DNA from: Microvirga sp.
GTDB lineage: Bacteria > Pseudomonadota > Alphaproteobacteria > Rhizobiales > Beijerinckiaceae
Direction: 5' to 3'
Length of the DNA stretch: 64,000 nucleotides
NCBI GenBank assembly: GCA_029266525.1
Contig: JAQSWQ010000012.1
Location: 1 to 64,000 of the forward strand
This document shows positions 24,838 through 41,062 of the stretch, piece after piece. How positions within the stretch are numbered: the stretch's first letter is position 1; every line of letters starts with the position of its first letter. A program made the translations under genes and the position numbers. The notes beneath the pieces were generated by a model, which ran no database searches, was not told where the DNA came from, and saw nothing but the letters and a program-made list of their open reading frames with translations.

Positions 24838-25260
24838 ATGGCCCTCGAGCGCACCTTCTCGATCCTCAAGCCCGACGCCACGCGGCGCAACCTCACCGGC
24901 GCGGTGAACGCCGCGATAGAGAAGGCGGGCCTGCGCATCGTGGCGCAGAAGCGCCTGCGCATGCGCCGCGAGGAGGCCGAGACCTTCTACGCCGTGCACA
25001 AAGAGCGCCCGTTCTTCGGCGAGCTCGTCGAATTCATGACCTCGGGCCCGGTGGTGGTGCAGGTGCTCGAGGGCGAGAACGCGGTCGCCAAATACCGCGA
25101 GATCATGGGCGCCACGAACCCCGCCCAAGCCGCCGAGGGCACCATCCGCAAGCAATTCGCGCAATCGGTCGGCGAGAACACGGTGCACGGCTCCGACAGC
25201 GCGGAGAACGCCGAGATCGAGATCCGGCAGTTCTTCTCGGGGAACGAGATCGTCGGGTAG
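24838..25260 (+). CDS. ndk: Nucleoside diphosphate kinase
   Basis: The 140-residue protein is full length and starts [14 protein letters not shown] with Lys11 of the active site. The phosphorylated histidine is His117 in [10 protein letters not shown]. It also has [32 protein letters not shown] and [18 protein letters not shown]. It transfers the terminal phosphate of ATP to other nucleoside diphosphates through the histidine, balancing NTP pools in the cytoplasm. It stands alone between the liv operon and a repeat-rich gap. Confidence 0.97.
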   Translation: MALERTFSILKPDATRRNLTGAVNAAIEKAGLRIVAQKRLRMRREEAETFYAVHKERPFFGELVEFMTSGPVVVQVLEGENAVAKYREIMGATNPAQAAEGTIRKQFAQSVGENTVHGSDSAENAEIEIRQFFSGNEIVG

Positions 25261-25986
25261 GCCCCCTCCCGCCCGCTCGCGCAGCGAGCGGTGGGGAGGG
25301 CCGACTCGGGCGAAGCCCGAGCGGGGAGGGGGGTGGCTCCGCCTGGCGCGATGCCGATGAAAAGGCGCAGCCGCCGATGGCACGCTCCCGCGGGCCGCGG
25401 GCCCGATCGCGGGAGGGGTTCCGGCGCCACGCGCACTCCCTCCCACCCACGCGCGAACGCGCGGCGGGGAGGGCCGACTCGCGGCCAAGGCCGCGAGCGG
25501 GGTGGGGGTGGCTCCGCTGGGTGCGATGCCGACGGCAAAGCGCAGCCGCCGAAGGAGCGCTCCCTCGCCCGCGTGGGCAGACCCGTTCGCGGTCATCTTT
25601 GTCATCGCAGCGTCATCGCAATCTGCGCATCGAAAGTTCGCCAAGGTCAAACCTAAAGCGGGCTCTCCTCAACGGATCGGAGCCGCTGCCTGAGCGCGCG
25701 GATTTCCGCTGTGCGGGCGCGCACAGCTTCTCAACAGCAGATCGAGCAAAATCATCGCTGGCCGGCCTGCAACGGGGCTCGCCCCGTCCGGCCCAGGCGG
25801 TGTCGTACCTCTTCATCGCCTGAGGGCCCCGGGCTCTGCTTCGGCGGGCCCGGGCGCCCACTAAATTCCACCTTGGCAACAGAAATCGATTGTACCGCTG
25901 AAACTCCCATCACGTGAGGGGGTTTCAGACCTCGATCCTCCGACTTGCAGGCCGGCTAGGATCGTTCAAACCAAAGAGGTACGATC
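25261..25986. repeat. Long GC-rich intergenic region with a tandem imperfect repeat
   Basis: In this 726-bp gap without a gene, two blocks resemble each other: about 25290-25410 and 25460-25580. Each contains GGGAGGGCCGACTCG, then a GTGGCTCCGC element, GCGATGCCGA and GCGCAGCCGCCGA in the same order, about 170 bp apart. Each block can also fold locally (for example CTCGGGCGAAGCCCGAG near 25306). The last 100 bp or so should contain the promoter of the peptide-export operon. Frames crossing it look non-coding. Confidence 0.6.
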
Positions 25987-26241
25987 ATGATGTACGAACT
26001 GAACGGCGCGGAGCTCGACGCCGTCGCCGGAGGTCAGCAGGCATTGGGGCAGGCTGGTCTCGTCAACGTCGGTCTGATCAGCGAGATCGGGGACATCGAC
26101 GTCAACGTCGTCCGCGACTCGGTCAACAACAATCGCATCGACATCACCGCCCTGAACGGCAACCAAATTCAGGTCGGAGCCGGTGTGGCGCTGGCCATTC
26201 TCGGTGGAGCAGCTGCGGGCGTCGCGCAGCGCCTCGCCTAA
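25987..26241 (+). CDS. Double-glycine leader peptide, putative bacteriocin-like precursor
   Basis: This 84-residue peptide has a strong ribosome site (AAAGAGGT at 25973-25980). Its leader, MMYELNGAELDAVAGG, fits the canonical double-glycine pattern: Gly at -1/-2, Val at -4, Leu at -7, Glu at -8 and Leu at -12. Cleavage after Gly16 would release a 68-residue peptide (Gln17-Ala84) without cysteine. The mature part has an Asp/Asn/Val-rich middle (GDIDVNVVRDSVNNN) and a Gly/Ala-rich hydrophobic C-terminal segment (VGAGVALAILGGAAAGVA) like a membrane-active helix. Genes for an HlyD-type adaptor and a C39-peptidase exporter follow in the same direction, so it is very probably their substrate. Whether it kills competitors, signals or builds a matrix is unknown. 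No immunity gene is evident. Confidence 0.8.
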   Translation: MMYELNGAELDAVAGGQQALGQAGLVNVGLISEIGDIDVNVVRDSVNNNRIDITALNGNQIQVGAGVALAILGGAAAGVAQRLA

Positions 26242-26263
26242 GTTCTCGGGCCAACAGCGATTG

Positions 26264-26293
26264 GCGCTGCGCCGGCTTGCGCTGGCGCAGCGC
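26264..26293 (+). promoter_or_regulatory. Intercistronic hairpin between the peptide gene and export genes
   Basis: GCGCTGCGCC (26264-26273) and GGCGCAGCGC (26284-26293) form a perfect 10-bp GC-rich stem with a 10-nt loop. It lies 22 bp after the peptide stop and 19 bp before the adaptor start. There is no T-tract, so it is more likely an attenuator or mRNA-stabilising structure than a full terminator. Such a structure would let the peptide message outnumber that of the exporter, as in many bacteriocin operons. Confidence 0.6.
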
Positions 26294-26312
26294 TGATGCA
26301 GTTGCGACTCAC

Positions 26313-27566
26313 ATGTCCATCGCCGAGCGCCAGCTGTTTCGCCAAGAGGCACTGGATTTTCGAAAACGCCACAGCCAGTGGGGAGACGTCGCGTCGCTCG
26401 AACCTCTGTCGCTGAAGGTCACGGCGTGGTTTCTCGTGGCCGTCGTTTGCCTGCTGATCGGCTTTCTTTTTGTTGCGCAATACGCGCGCAAGGAGACGGC
26501 GGTCGGCTATCTCACCCCAACGAAGGGCACCGCGAAAGTATTCGTGCCGCGGCGAGGTACTGTCAAAGAGGTTCATGTCGCGGAAGGAGAGGCCGTTAAG
26601 GAAGGCCAGCCGCTCCTGACTATCGAAACCGATCAGATCGCCGCCGACGGCATGGACGTGAACGCCACTCAGCTCAAGACGCTCGGACTGCAGAAGGAGT
26701 TGCTTGCGAAGAACATCAAGGCGGAGGAGCAGCGGGCCGGGTCGGAACGCGAGCGCCTGACCGCCGCGGCGCGCGGGTTGGAGACGGAGATCGCGCAGCT
26801 CCAAGCCCAGATCAAGCTTCAGGGCGAGCGCCTCGAGGTCGCGCAAAACGACGCGGCGACCGGCGAGCAACTGAAATCAAAAGGCTTCATGACGGCTGTC
26901 GAGTTCCGTCGCCGCCAGGTCGCGGCGTTGGAGCAGAAGCAGGTGCTGAGCGCTCTGTATCAACAGCTCGCCGCGAAGCAGAACCAGCTCACCGAGACAC
27001 GGTTTTCGCTCAAGCAGCTCCCGACACTGATGGCGCAGAAGGTCCAGGCGCTTCGCAACGAGCTGTCAGCGGCCGAGCAGCGCATGGCCGAGATCAAGGG
27101 CCGCGGCGCCTACGTGATCCGCGCGCCGGCCGCAGGCCGGGTCTCGACCCTGCAGGCCACCGCCGGCCAGAACGCCGATCCGCAACGCCTCCAGCTCGAG
27201 ATCATTCCCGAGGACTCCGTGCTGCAGGCAGAACTCTTCCTTCCGGCGCGAGCCGTGGGATTCGTCGAGACGGGACAGCCCGTGCGCATCCTCTACGACG
27301 CATTCCCATATCAGCACTTCGGCACGTACCGCGGCCGCGTGGTCAGGGTCTCGCAGACCATCCTCACGAGCTCCGACGCCGCGGGTCCGATCAAGCTCAA
27401 CGAGCCGGCGTACCGGGTCACGGCGGCAATCGAGCGCCCCGACATCGACGCCTACGGCAAGCGCGTTCCGCTCCAGCCCGACATGCTCCTCAAAGCCGAC
27501 GTCATTCTCGAGAGGCGATCTCTCATCAGCTGGCTCACGAACCCCCTTCGCAGCGTGCGGATGTGA
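26313..27566 (+). CDS. HlyD/CvaA-type membrane fusion protein of the peptide exporter
   Basis: The 417-residue protein is taken from the ATG at 26313 (MSIAERQLFRQEAL); an upstream open frame overlaps the peptide gene and is not coding. It has one membrane helix (about residues 36-57), a lipoyl-like half motif (FVPRRGTVKEVHVAEGEAV near 80-100), a long coiled coil (about 125-260) and the second lipoyl/barrel part (RAPAAGRVSTLQATAGQNA near 270). It would span the periplasm between the ABC exporter 3 bp downstream and a TolC-type channel encoded elsewhere. Layout and neighbours match the CvaA partner of microcin exporters. Confidence 0.9.
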   Translation: MSIAERQLFRQEALDFRKRHSQWGDVASLEPLSLKVTAWFLVAVVCLLIGFLFVAQYARKETAVGYLTPTKGTAKVFVPRRGTVKEVHVAEGEAVKEGQPLLTIETDQIAADGMDVNATQLKTLGLQKELLAKNIKAEEQRAGSERERLTAAARGLETEIAQLQAQIKLQGERLEVAQNDAATGEQLKSKGFMTAVEFRRRQVAALEQKQVLSALYQQLAAKQNQLTETRFSLKQLPTLMAQKVQALRNELSAAEQRMAEIKGRGAYVIRAPAAGRVSTLQATAGQNADPQRLQLEIIPEDSVLQAELFLPARAVGFVETGQPVRILYDAFPYQHFGTYRGRVVRVSQTILTSSDAAGPIKLNEPAYRVTAAIERPDIDAYGKRVPLQPDMLLKADVILERRSLISWLTNPLRSVRM

Positions 27567-27569
27567 TCG

Positions 27570-29729
27570 GTGACCCTGCTCAGCTTTAGCGGCCGCGGGA
27601 GCCTTCCCCTCGTCCGCCAGACGGAGGCGGCGGAGTGCGGGCTCGCCTGCCTTGCGATGGTGGCCTCGTTCCACGGCCACCGGGTCGATCTGAACACGCT
27701 TCGCCGCCGCTACCCCGTGTCGCTCAACGGCGTGACCTTGCGGGCCCTCATCCAGGTCGCGAGCCAGCTGCACCTGCTCGGGCGGCCGCTGCGGCTCGAC
27801 ATCGAGAATCTGCGGCAGCTGCGGCTGCCGGCCATCCTGCATTGGGACATGAGCCACTTCGTGGTGCTGAAATCGGTCGGGCGGAAAGGCGTCGCCATCC
27901 ACGACCCGGCCTCCGGCGAGAAATACCTGTCGCTCGGCGAAGCCTCGAAACATCTGACCGGGGTTGCCCTCGAGCTTTCTCCGACCGAAGCGTTCGTGCG
28001 CCACGACGAGCGCGCGCGCCTGCCGTTCTCGGTCTTCTGGAGCCAGCTGGGCGGCAGCGGCCATGCCCTCCTCCAGATCTTCGTTTTGTCTGTGGCCCTG
28101 CAGCTGTTCGTGCTCGCCGCGCCCTTCTACATGCAGATCACGGTGGACGAGGTCATCGCGCGAGGGGACGTCGACCTTCTCATTGTGCTCGCGGTCGGCT
28201 TCGGGCTGCTGGCGATCATACGGGCCGCGACCTCCGCGCTTCGCTCGCTCATCCTGCTGATCGTCCAGAACGTGGTGCAGTTTCAACTCGGCGCGCGTCT
28301 CTTTCGCCATCTCATCCGGCTGCCGATGTCCTACTTCGAGAAGCGGCACATCGGCGACATCCTCTCCCGCTTCACCTCGCTCCAGCCCATCCGGAACCTC
28401 CTCGCCGAAGGCATGATCGCGGCAGTGCTCGACGGCGCGATGGCGATCCTCACCTTCGCCATGCTGTTCCTCTATAGCGCGCAGCTGGCGCTGATCGTGC
28501 TCGGGGCGCTTCTGCTTTATGGGCTGCTGCGGCTCGCCCTCTACCGGATCCTCTGGCTGCGCACGGAAGCCACCATCCAGGCGAGCGCGGAAGAGAGCTC
28601 GGTCTTCATCGAGACCGTGCGGGCCGTGCAGAGCCTCAAGCTCTTCAACCGCGAAAGCGAGCGCGAAGGCCAGTGGCTGAACCGTTATGCCGAGGTCGCG
28701 AACGCGAACGTCCGCCTCGGCCGCACGAAGATCGCCTTCAGCACCTTGAACGAGCTGATCTTCGGGCTCGAGACCGTCCTCGTGGTCTATCTCGCGGCGC
28801 GCCTGGCGCTCGGGAATCACCTCACTGTCGGCATGATCTTCGCCTTCATGAGCTACAAGCAGCACTTCACCGACAAGGCGGTGCAGCTTGTCGAGAAGGC
28901 GTTCGAGCTGCGAATGCTCGGCCTTCATCTGGAGCGGCTGTCGGACATCGCGCTGACGCCGCTCGAGCCGGGGCACGACCAGGCGCTGGCCTATACGCGC
29001 CCGCTCAAGGGCAGGATCGAGCTGAGGCAGGTCTCTTTCCGCTATTCCGACACCGATCCCTTCGTCCTCGAGGATGTGAACCTGGCGATCGAGCCGGGGG
29101 AGTTCGTGACCATCATGGGCCCTTCCGGCGGGGGTAAGACGACGCTTATGAAGCTCATGCTTGGCCTCCTCGAGCCAACCACCGGCGAAGTGCTGATCGA
29201 CGGCGTGCCGCTCTCGACCATCGGCGCGCGCGCCTATCGCGAGCAGGTCGCGGCCGTGATGCAGGAGGATCAGCTCCTGTCCGGCTCGGTCGCCGACAAC
29301 ATCTGCTTCTTCGATCCCGAGTTCGACCAGGAACGGATGATGCGCTGCGCCCGCCTCGCCGGCATCCACGACGAGATCATGGCGATGCCTATGACCTACA
29401 ACAGCCTCGTCGGCGACATGGGCAGCTCCCTCTCGGGCGGCCAGAAGCAGCGTGTGATCCTGGCGCGCGCGCTTTACCGGGAACCCCGCATCCTCTTCCT
29501 CGACGAGGGCACGGCCCATCTCGACTTGGACAACGAGCGACACATCAACGAGAGCCTCTCGCGCCTCAGCATGACCCGCGTGAGCGTGGCGCATCGTCCC
29601 GCCATATCGGCCGGCGCCGACCGGCTGATTCTTTTGGCCAAGACCATCCAATCCGAACAGCCGGGGCAGAAGCGTAGCGCTGAGATCACCGATCAGAGTG
29701 CGGAGCAACGCGCCCAGGTTCCGGGTTAG
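27570..29729 (+). CDS. Peptidase-containing ABC transporter (PCAT, C39 family), leader-cleaving exporter
   Basis: The 719-residue protein starts at a GTG 3 bp after the adaptor. Residues 10-140 form a C39 peptidase with Gln17, Cys23 in AAECGLACL, His96 in WDMSHFVVL and Asp112 in AIHDPA all present. A six-helix ABC membrane domain follows (about 160-450), then the ATPase with Walker A GPSGGGKT (517-524), signature LSGGQKQR (621-628), Walker B ILFLDEG (Asp645, Glu646) and H-loop His675. It should cut the leader after the double glycine and export the mature peptide. The D-loop reads GTAHLD, as in CvaB-like exporters. All catalytic residues are intact, so the system looks functional. Confidence 0.95.
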   Translation: MTLLSFSGRGSLPLVRQTEAAECGLACLAMVASFHGHRVDLNTLRRRYPVSLNGVTLRALIQVASQLHLLGRPLRLDIENLRQLRLPAILHWDMSHFVVLKSVGRKGVAIHDPASGEKYLSLGEASKHLTGVALELSPTEAFVRHDERARLPFSVFWSQLGGSGHALLQIFVLSVALQLFVLAAPFYMQITVDEVIARGDVDLLIVLAVGFGLLAIIRAATSALRSLILLIVQNVVQFQLGARLFRHLIRLPMSYFEKRHIGDILSRFTSLQPIRNLLAEGMIAAVLDGAMAILTFAMLFLYSAQLALIVLGALLLYGLLRLALYRILWLRTEATIQASAEESSVFIETVRAVQSLKLFNRESEREGQWLNRYAEVANANVRLGRTKIAFSTLNELIFGLETVLVVYLAARLALGNHLTVGMIFAFMSYKQHFTDKAVQLVEKAFELRMLGLHLERLSDIALTPLEPGHDQALAYTRPLKGRIELRQVSFRYSDTDPFVLEDVNLAIEPGEFVTIMGPSGGGKTTLMKLMLGLLEPTTGEVLIDGVPLSTIGARAYREQVAAVMQEDQLLSGSVADNICFFDPEFDQERMMRCARLAGIHDEIMAMPMTYNSLVGDMGSSLSGGQKQRVILARALYREPRILFLDEGTAHLDLDNERHINESLSRLSMTRVSVAHRPAISAGADRLILLAKTIQSEQPGQKRSAEITDQSAEQRAQVPG

Positions 29730-29796
29730 CCGCTCTGCCGGGCAAGCCGATCCAACACCGCCCATGTTGCCCACCATCCTCGGGAATGTTGCGCAA

Positions 29797-29876
29797 CATC
29801 GTCGGCGTTTTGGCGCATCATGGCCGGCACCGTCATCGGCATTTTAGCGCGTCATCATCCGGGTCTTGGCGCGTCA
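29797..29876 (+). repeat. Degenerate short direct repeats
   Basis: Three imperfect copies of a 25-35-bp unit with the pattern CATC..GG..TTTTGGCGCRTCAT follow each other (for example GGCGTTTTGGCGCATCAT, GGCATTTTAGCGCGTCATCAT and GGGTCTTGGCGCGTCAT). Function is unknown; they lie just after the peptide-export operon. Confidence 0.5.
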
Positions 29877-30279
29877 TCGTCGGCCCGCGACGGATGCCGC
29901 GGCGGCGAGCGGCCCGGCTTGCGCTCCGGGAAACGGCCCGGGGGCCGCTCCGGCCAAGGCCCGGCCAGCGTCCCGGCCGGCGTCCCGGGCGGGCGCGGCT
30001 TCCGCCTGCGACCGAATTTCCCCCGCCCCGGCCCTTGGCAAATCGGCGCGGGAGGGTTATTTGGCGCGTTCCCAGTTTCCCTCAAGCCCCCCGGAGGTCG
30101 GCGAACAGCCGGGCTTCGACCCATCAATTCCGCATGGGGAAACCCATGCGGCGACAGGCCGGCGGCCCATCGGGCGCCCTGGAAGGGGCGTCCTTTGGCC
30201 GTTCCGGCCGTGTCCTGTCCGAGACTGCAGGCGCCTCAGGGGCTCGCCCCGGGGCTTAAGCCGAAAGGACCTGCATAGA

Positions 30280-30507
30280 CGGAGAAGACCGAGTTTTATG
30301 CCTCCGGAGCCTCAAATCCGGGGAGTTTCAAGTCGGTTCGAACCATCTTTCCCGATTCGGCGGCGTTTTCGCCCAAGAATCGGGGGACAGGGCTTGCAGA
30401 GCGTCGTCCCAACGCGCTCGGCCGGCCAGCCGGTTCCGAGCGGATTGGGCGACAGGTGCAGCCGGCGGAGCCGCTTCTTCGAGGCCCCGCCAACCGGAGA
30501 GAGCCCA
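30280..30507 (+). promoter_or_regulatory. Presumed rplJ mRNA leader (L10-type autoregulation)
   Basis: The 230 bp before rplJ contain several GC-rich helices, including CTCCGGA (about 30302-30308) facing TCCGGGGAG (about 30316-30324). In many bacteria the L10(L12)4 complex binds the leader of rplJL to repress translation, and a structured leader here fits that. I cannot confirm the L10 consensus by eye. Confidence 0.3.
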
Positions 30508-31038
30508 GTGGACAGAGCAGCAAAGCGCGAGCTCGTCGCCACCCTCAACGACGTGTTCTCGAACACGAGCGTGGTGGTGGTGGCCCACTACAAGGGCCTC
30601 GCGGTCGCCGACATGCAGAAGCTGCGCGCGCAGATGAAGCAGGCCGGCGCCACCGTGAAGGTCGCCAAGAACCGCCTCGCCAAGATCGCTCTCGAAGGCA
30701 CGGACGTCGCGTCGATCTCGGGCCTCATGCGGGGCCCGACCCTGATCGCCTATTCGAGCGATCCGGTCGCGGCGGCCAAGGTCGCGGTCGACTTCGCCAA
30801 GGTCAACGACAAGCTCGTGATCCTCGGCGGGGCGATGGGCGCGACCGCCCTGAACACCGACGGCGTCAAGGCGCTCGCCACCCTGCCGTCGCTCGACGAG
30901 CTGCGGGCAAGGCTCGTGGGGCTGATCAACGCCCCCGCGACCAAGCTCGCCCAGCTCGCCAACGCGCCGGCGGCGAAGCTCGCCCGGGTGTTCGGAGCCT
31001 ATGCCAAGAGCGGCGAAACCACAGGCGAAGCGGCGTGA
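30508..31038 (+). CDS. rplJ: 50S ribosomal protein L10
   Basis: The product is 176 residues from the GTG at 30508 ([20 protein letters not shown]), preceded by a GGAGAGAG ribosome site. The typical L10 segments [28 protein letters not shown] and [19 protein letters not shown] are present, and the C-terminal helix that carries the L7/L12 dimers (residues about 135-165) is intact. L10 is the base of the ribosomal stalk. It is followed by rplL, but the usual upstream rplK-rplA pair is missing. Confidence 0.97.
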   Translation: MDRAAKRELVATLNDVFSNTSVVVVAHYKGLAVADMQKLRAQMKQAGATVKVAKNRLAKIALEGTDVASISGLMRGPTLIAYSSDPVAAAKVAVDFAKVNDKLVILGGAMGATALNTDGVKALATLPSLDELRARLVGLINAPATKLAQLANAPAAKLARVFGAYAKSGETTGEAA

Positions 31039-31092
31039 GGCCGCAACCCCTTAGACCAACCTGTTCGAACCGAATCTGAAGGAACCAACGCC

Positions 31093-31473
31093 ATGGCCGA
31101 TCTAGCCAAAATCGTCGACGACCTGTCGTCGCTGACCGTCCTCGAGGCCGCCGAGCTCGCAAAGCTCCTCGAGGAGAAGTGGGGCGTCTCCGCCGCCGCC
31201 GCCGTCGCGGTCGCGGCCGGCCCCGCCGGGGGCGCCGCCGCCGCGCCGGCGGTCGAGGAGCAGACCGAGTTCACGGTCGTGCTCGCCGCCATCGGCGACA
31301 AGAAGATCGAGGTCATCAAGGAGGTCCGCGCCATCACCGGGCTCGGCCTCAAGGAGGCCAAGGACCTCGTCGAGGGCGCGCCGAAGCCGGTCAAGGAAGG
31401 CGTCGGCAAGGACGAGGCCGAGAAGCTCAAGGGCCAGCTCGAGAAGGTCGGCGCCAAGGTGGAATTGAAGTAG
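31093..31473 (+). CDS. rplL: 50S ribosomal protein L7/L12
   Basis: The 126-residue stalk protein has an N-terminal dimerisation domain ([20 protein letters not shown]), an Ala/Gly-rich hinge (about residues 37-52) and the factor-binding C-terminal domain ([20 protein letters not shown], then [15 protein letters not shown]). It recruits translation GTPases. Its final codons lie inside a perfect 32-bp palindrome. Confidence 0.98.
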   Translation: MADLAKIVDDLSSLTVLEAAELAKLLEEKWGVSAAAAVAVAAGPAGGAAAAPAVEEQTEFTVVLAAIGDKKIEVIKEVRAITGLGLKEAKDLVEGAPKPVKEGVGKDEAEKLKGQLEKVGAKVELK

Positions 31474-31491
31474 CGCGCTACTTCAATTCCA
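31460..31491. promoter_or_regulatory. Perfect 32-bp palindrome across the rplL stop codon
   Basis: The 16-bp arms TGGAATTGAAGTAGCG and CGCTACTTCAATTCCA are exact reverse complements without a spacer. The structure includes the last three codons and the stop of rplL. In RNA it would make a long hairpin between rplL and rpoB, a position where other bacteria have an attenuator or an RNase III processing site. No T-tract follows, so processing or partial attenuation is more likely than strong termination. Confidence 0.6.
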
Positions 31492-31801
31492 TCCCCGGGC
31501 GAGCGCAGCGAGCCCCGGGGATCGCGCGCCGATCGAGCGCCCTGGATGGCCGGGCCAAGCCCCGGCCATGACAAGGAAGAGAGAACCGACGGTCCCAGGG
31601 ACCTTTCCCTTCGGGGCCGTCATCCCGTTCAGCGGCAGGCGTCGCGGACGGCACGGCAGGTTCCGGCAAAGGGCCTGCCCGGACAGGGATTTATCGGCGG
31701 GTCTTGATTTGATCCGTCAACAAGCCGACTGGGCGCCGACCTCAAAGGCGCCCGCAAGGGCAAAGGCCGGTCGGCGGCGGGATGAGGAGCGAGGTCTCGG
31801 A
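31474..31801. other. rplL-rpoB intercistronic region (328 bp) with stacked hairpins
   Basis: After the palindrome at the rplL stop come a stem ATCCCCGGG / CCCGGGGAT (31491-31522) and a stem ATGGCCGGG / CCCGGCCAT (31546-31569). The remainder has no gene. An open frame joins the start of rpoB from 31568 but lacks rpoB homology before 31802. Confidence 0.6.
31546..31569. repeat. GGCCGGGC-type palindromic intergenic element
   Basis: ATGGCCGGG, a CCAAG loop and CCCCGGCCAT form a 9-bp stem. A related hairpin, ATGGCCGGGTCAGGCCCGCC, lies before rpoC at 36008-36029, and a diverged one follows rpsM at 57492-57513. I regard these as copies of a short palindromic repeat family of the kind common in Hyphomicrobiales genomes. 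Confidence 0.55.
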
Positions 31802-35923
<4,122 letters not shown>

Positions 35924-36007
35924 CGCGCGCCGACGCGCGTCATCCGCGGGCGAAGGCTCGGGGATCTCACGAAGGATTTGGCGCTCGAAGCGCCCTCTAA
36001 GCTCGTC

Positions 36008-36029
36008 ATGGCCGGGTCAGGCCCGCCAT
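36008..36029. repeat. GGCCGGGC-type palindromic intergenic element before rpoC
   Basis: An imperfect hairpin, ATGGCCGGG facing GCCCGCCAT, lies 29 bp before the rpoC start and resembles the element before rpoB. It may be a neutral repeat or shape the rpoB-rpoC message. Confidence 0.5.
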
Positions 36030-36057
36030 GAAGACCTGGAGATTTTAGGAGACGGCG

Positions 36058-40242
<4,185 letters not shown>

Positions 40243-40268
40243 CCGGGCCAGATCGAAACAAAATTGCG

Positions 40269-40293
40269 AAGGCCGCCCACGGGCGGCCTTTTT
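40269..40293 (+). terminator. Rho-independent terminator after rpoC
   Basis: AAGGCCGCCC (40269-40278) pairs perfectly with GGGCGGCCTT (40281-40290) and is followed directly by a run of T (40289-40293). It lies 27 bp after the rpoC stop, the classic form and place for a terminator. Confidence 0.92.
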
Positions 40294-40672
40294 CTTCGAA
40301 CCCGCCTACCTATATGAATTCGCGAGCGTTTCGGCGGGTTGTTCGGGTTGACGGGACGCCGGTCCGAGCCTATACGGCCCGGACTTTCCGGCAGGCCGTA
40401 GGTGAGCGCCGATCGACGCGTCCCGCGTCGTTTGAACCCCGCCTAGACGCTGCCGAGCTCAACACCGACTGACTTTAAGCGTCAGCTGGGCACGACCGCG
40501 ACGGGCGACCGCCGTGGTCCTCTGCGGGGCAGCGCGTCAGAGGCCGATCCGGCCGATGGCGCGAATTCGTTTTGCGCAGGATCGATCCTGCCGGAGCGTG
40601 CGCCGCAAGCGTTGAAACCGTCGAGTGGAAAGCGAACGGCCGCGCTCGCGCGGTCTTTGGAAGAGGGCACGG
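40294..40672. other. rpoC-rpsL intergenic region
   Basis: After the rpoC terminator there are about 380 bp without a gene. A small perfect hairpin (CGACGCG, TCC, CGCGTCG at 40414-40430) is visible. The promoter of the str operon (rpsL-rpsG-fusA-tuf) must lie here, but I cannot pin down its hexamers. Confidence 0.5.
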
Positions 40673-41044
40673 ATGCCGACCATCAGCCAGCTGATCCGCA
40701 AGCCGCGGACGGCCCAGAAGAGCCGGAACAAGGTTCCCGCGCTCGAAGCCTGCCCGCAGAAGCGGGGGGTCTGCACGCGCGTCTATACGACCACGCCGAA
40801 GAAGCCGAACTCGGCGCTGCGGAAGGTAGCCAAGGTCCGTCTCACCAACGGCTACGAGGTGATCGGGTACATACCCGGCGAGGGGCACAATCTGCAGGAG
40901 CACTCGGTGGTGATGATCCGCGGCGGCCGCGTGAAGGACCTGCCGGGCGTCCGCTATCACATCCTCCGCGGCGTCCTCGACACGCAGGGGGTCAAGAACC
41001 GCAAGCAGCGCCGCTCCCTCTACGGCGCGAAGCGTCCGAAATAA
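40673..41044 (+). CDS. rpsL: 30S ribosomal protein S12
   Basis: The 123-residue protein starts [12 protein letters not shown] at 40673. Lys43 ([12 protein letters not shown]) and Lys88 ([14 protein letters not shown]), the residues altered in streptomycin resistance, are both in the sensitive form. S12 sits at the decoding centre. It is the first gene of the str operon. Confidence 0.98.
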   Translation: MPTISQLIRKPRTAQKSRNKVPALEACPQKRGVCTRVYTTTPKKPNSALRKVAKVRLTNGYEVIGYIPGEGHNLQEHSVVMIRGGRVKDLPGVRYHILRGVLDTQGVKNRKQRRSLYGAKRPK

Positions 41045-41062
41045 GACTGGTCGGAGAGCCAC

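Larger units (their letters stand above)
29730..30507. other. Long intergenic / leader region before rplJ (778 bp)
   Basis: It contains a 14-bp perfect palindrome (ATGTTGCGCAACAT, 29786-29799), degenerate direct repeats at about 29797-29876, a very GC-rich stretch (29880-30060) and the presumed rplJ leader. One frame stays open across the region and joins rplJ, but its composition (Arg/Pro/Gly/Ala) and lack of motifs argue against coding. rplK and rplA, usually found here, are absent. Confidence 0.55.

Noticed and set aside
25261-25600. Possible CRISPR array in the repeat-rich gap after ndk
   Set aside because: Only two imperfect long blocks, no regular short repeats with unique spacers and no cas genes.
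25914-26312. Upstream extension of the HlyD-type adaptor
   Set aside because: It overlaps the peptide gene in another frame, is Arg-rich and lacks homology; the ATG at 26313 gives a normal adaptor.
15994-29729. The PCAT operon as exporter for the RTX protein
   Set aside because: RTX proteins use a C-terminal signal and a type I ABC protein without an active C39 peptidase; this exporter has an intact peptidase and its own double-glycine peptide next to it.
27066-29777. Open frame of 903 codons on the minus strand opposite the peptide exporter
   Set aside because: The plus strand encodes a clear PCAT with catalytic residues; the antisense frame has no domains.
29866-30507. 214-codon upstream extension of rplJ
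   Set aside because: Pro/Arg/Ala/Gly-rich without motifs; L10 homology starts at the GTG at 30508 with a proper ribosome site.
31568-31801. 78-codon upstream extension of rpoB
   Set aside because: No RpoB homology before [10 protein letters not shown] at 31802; the stretch contains intergenic hairpins.
40243-40672. tRNA genes in the larger intergenic regions
   Set aside because: I looked for cloverleaf features and TTCGANTC-type loops in the gaps near the ribosomal block and saw none.
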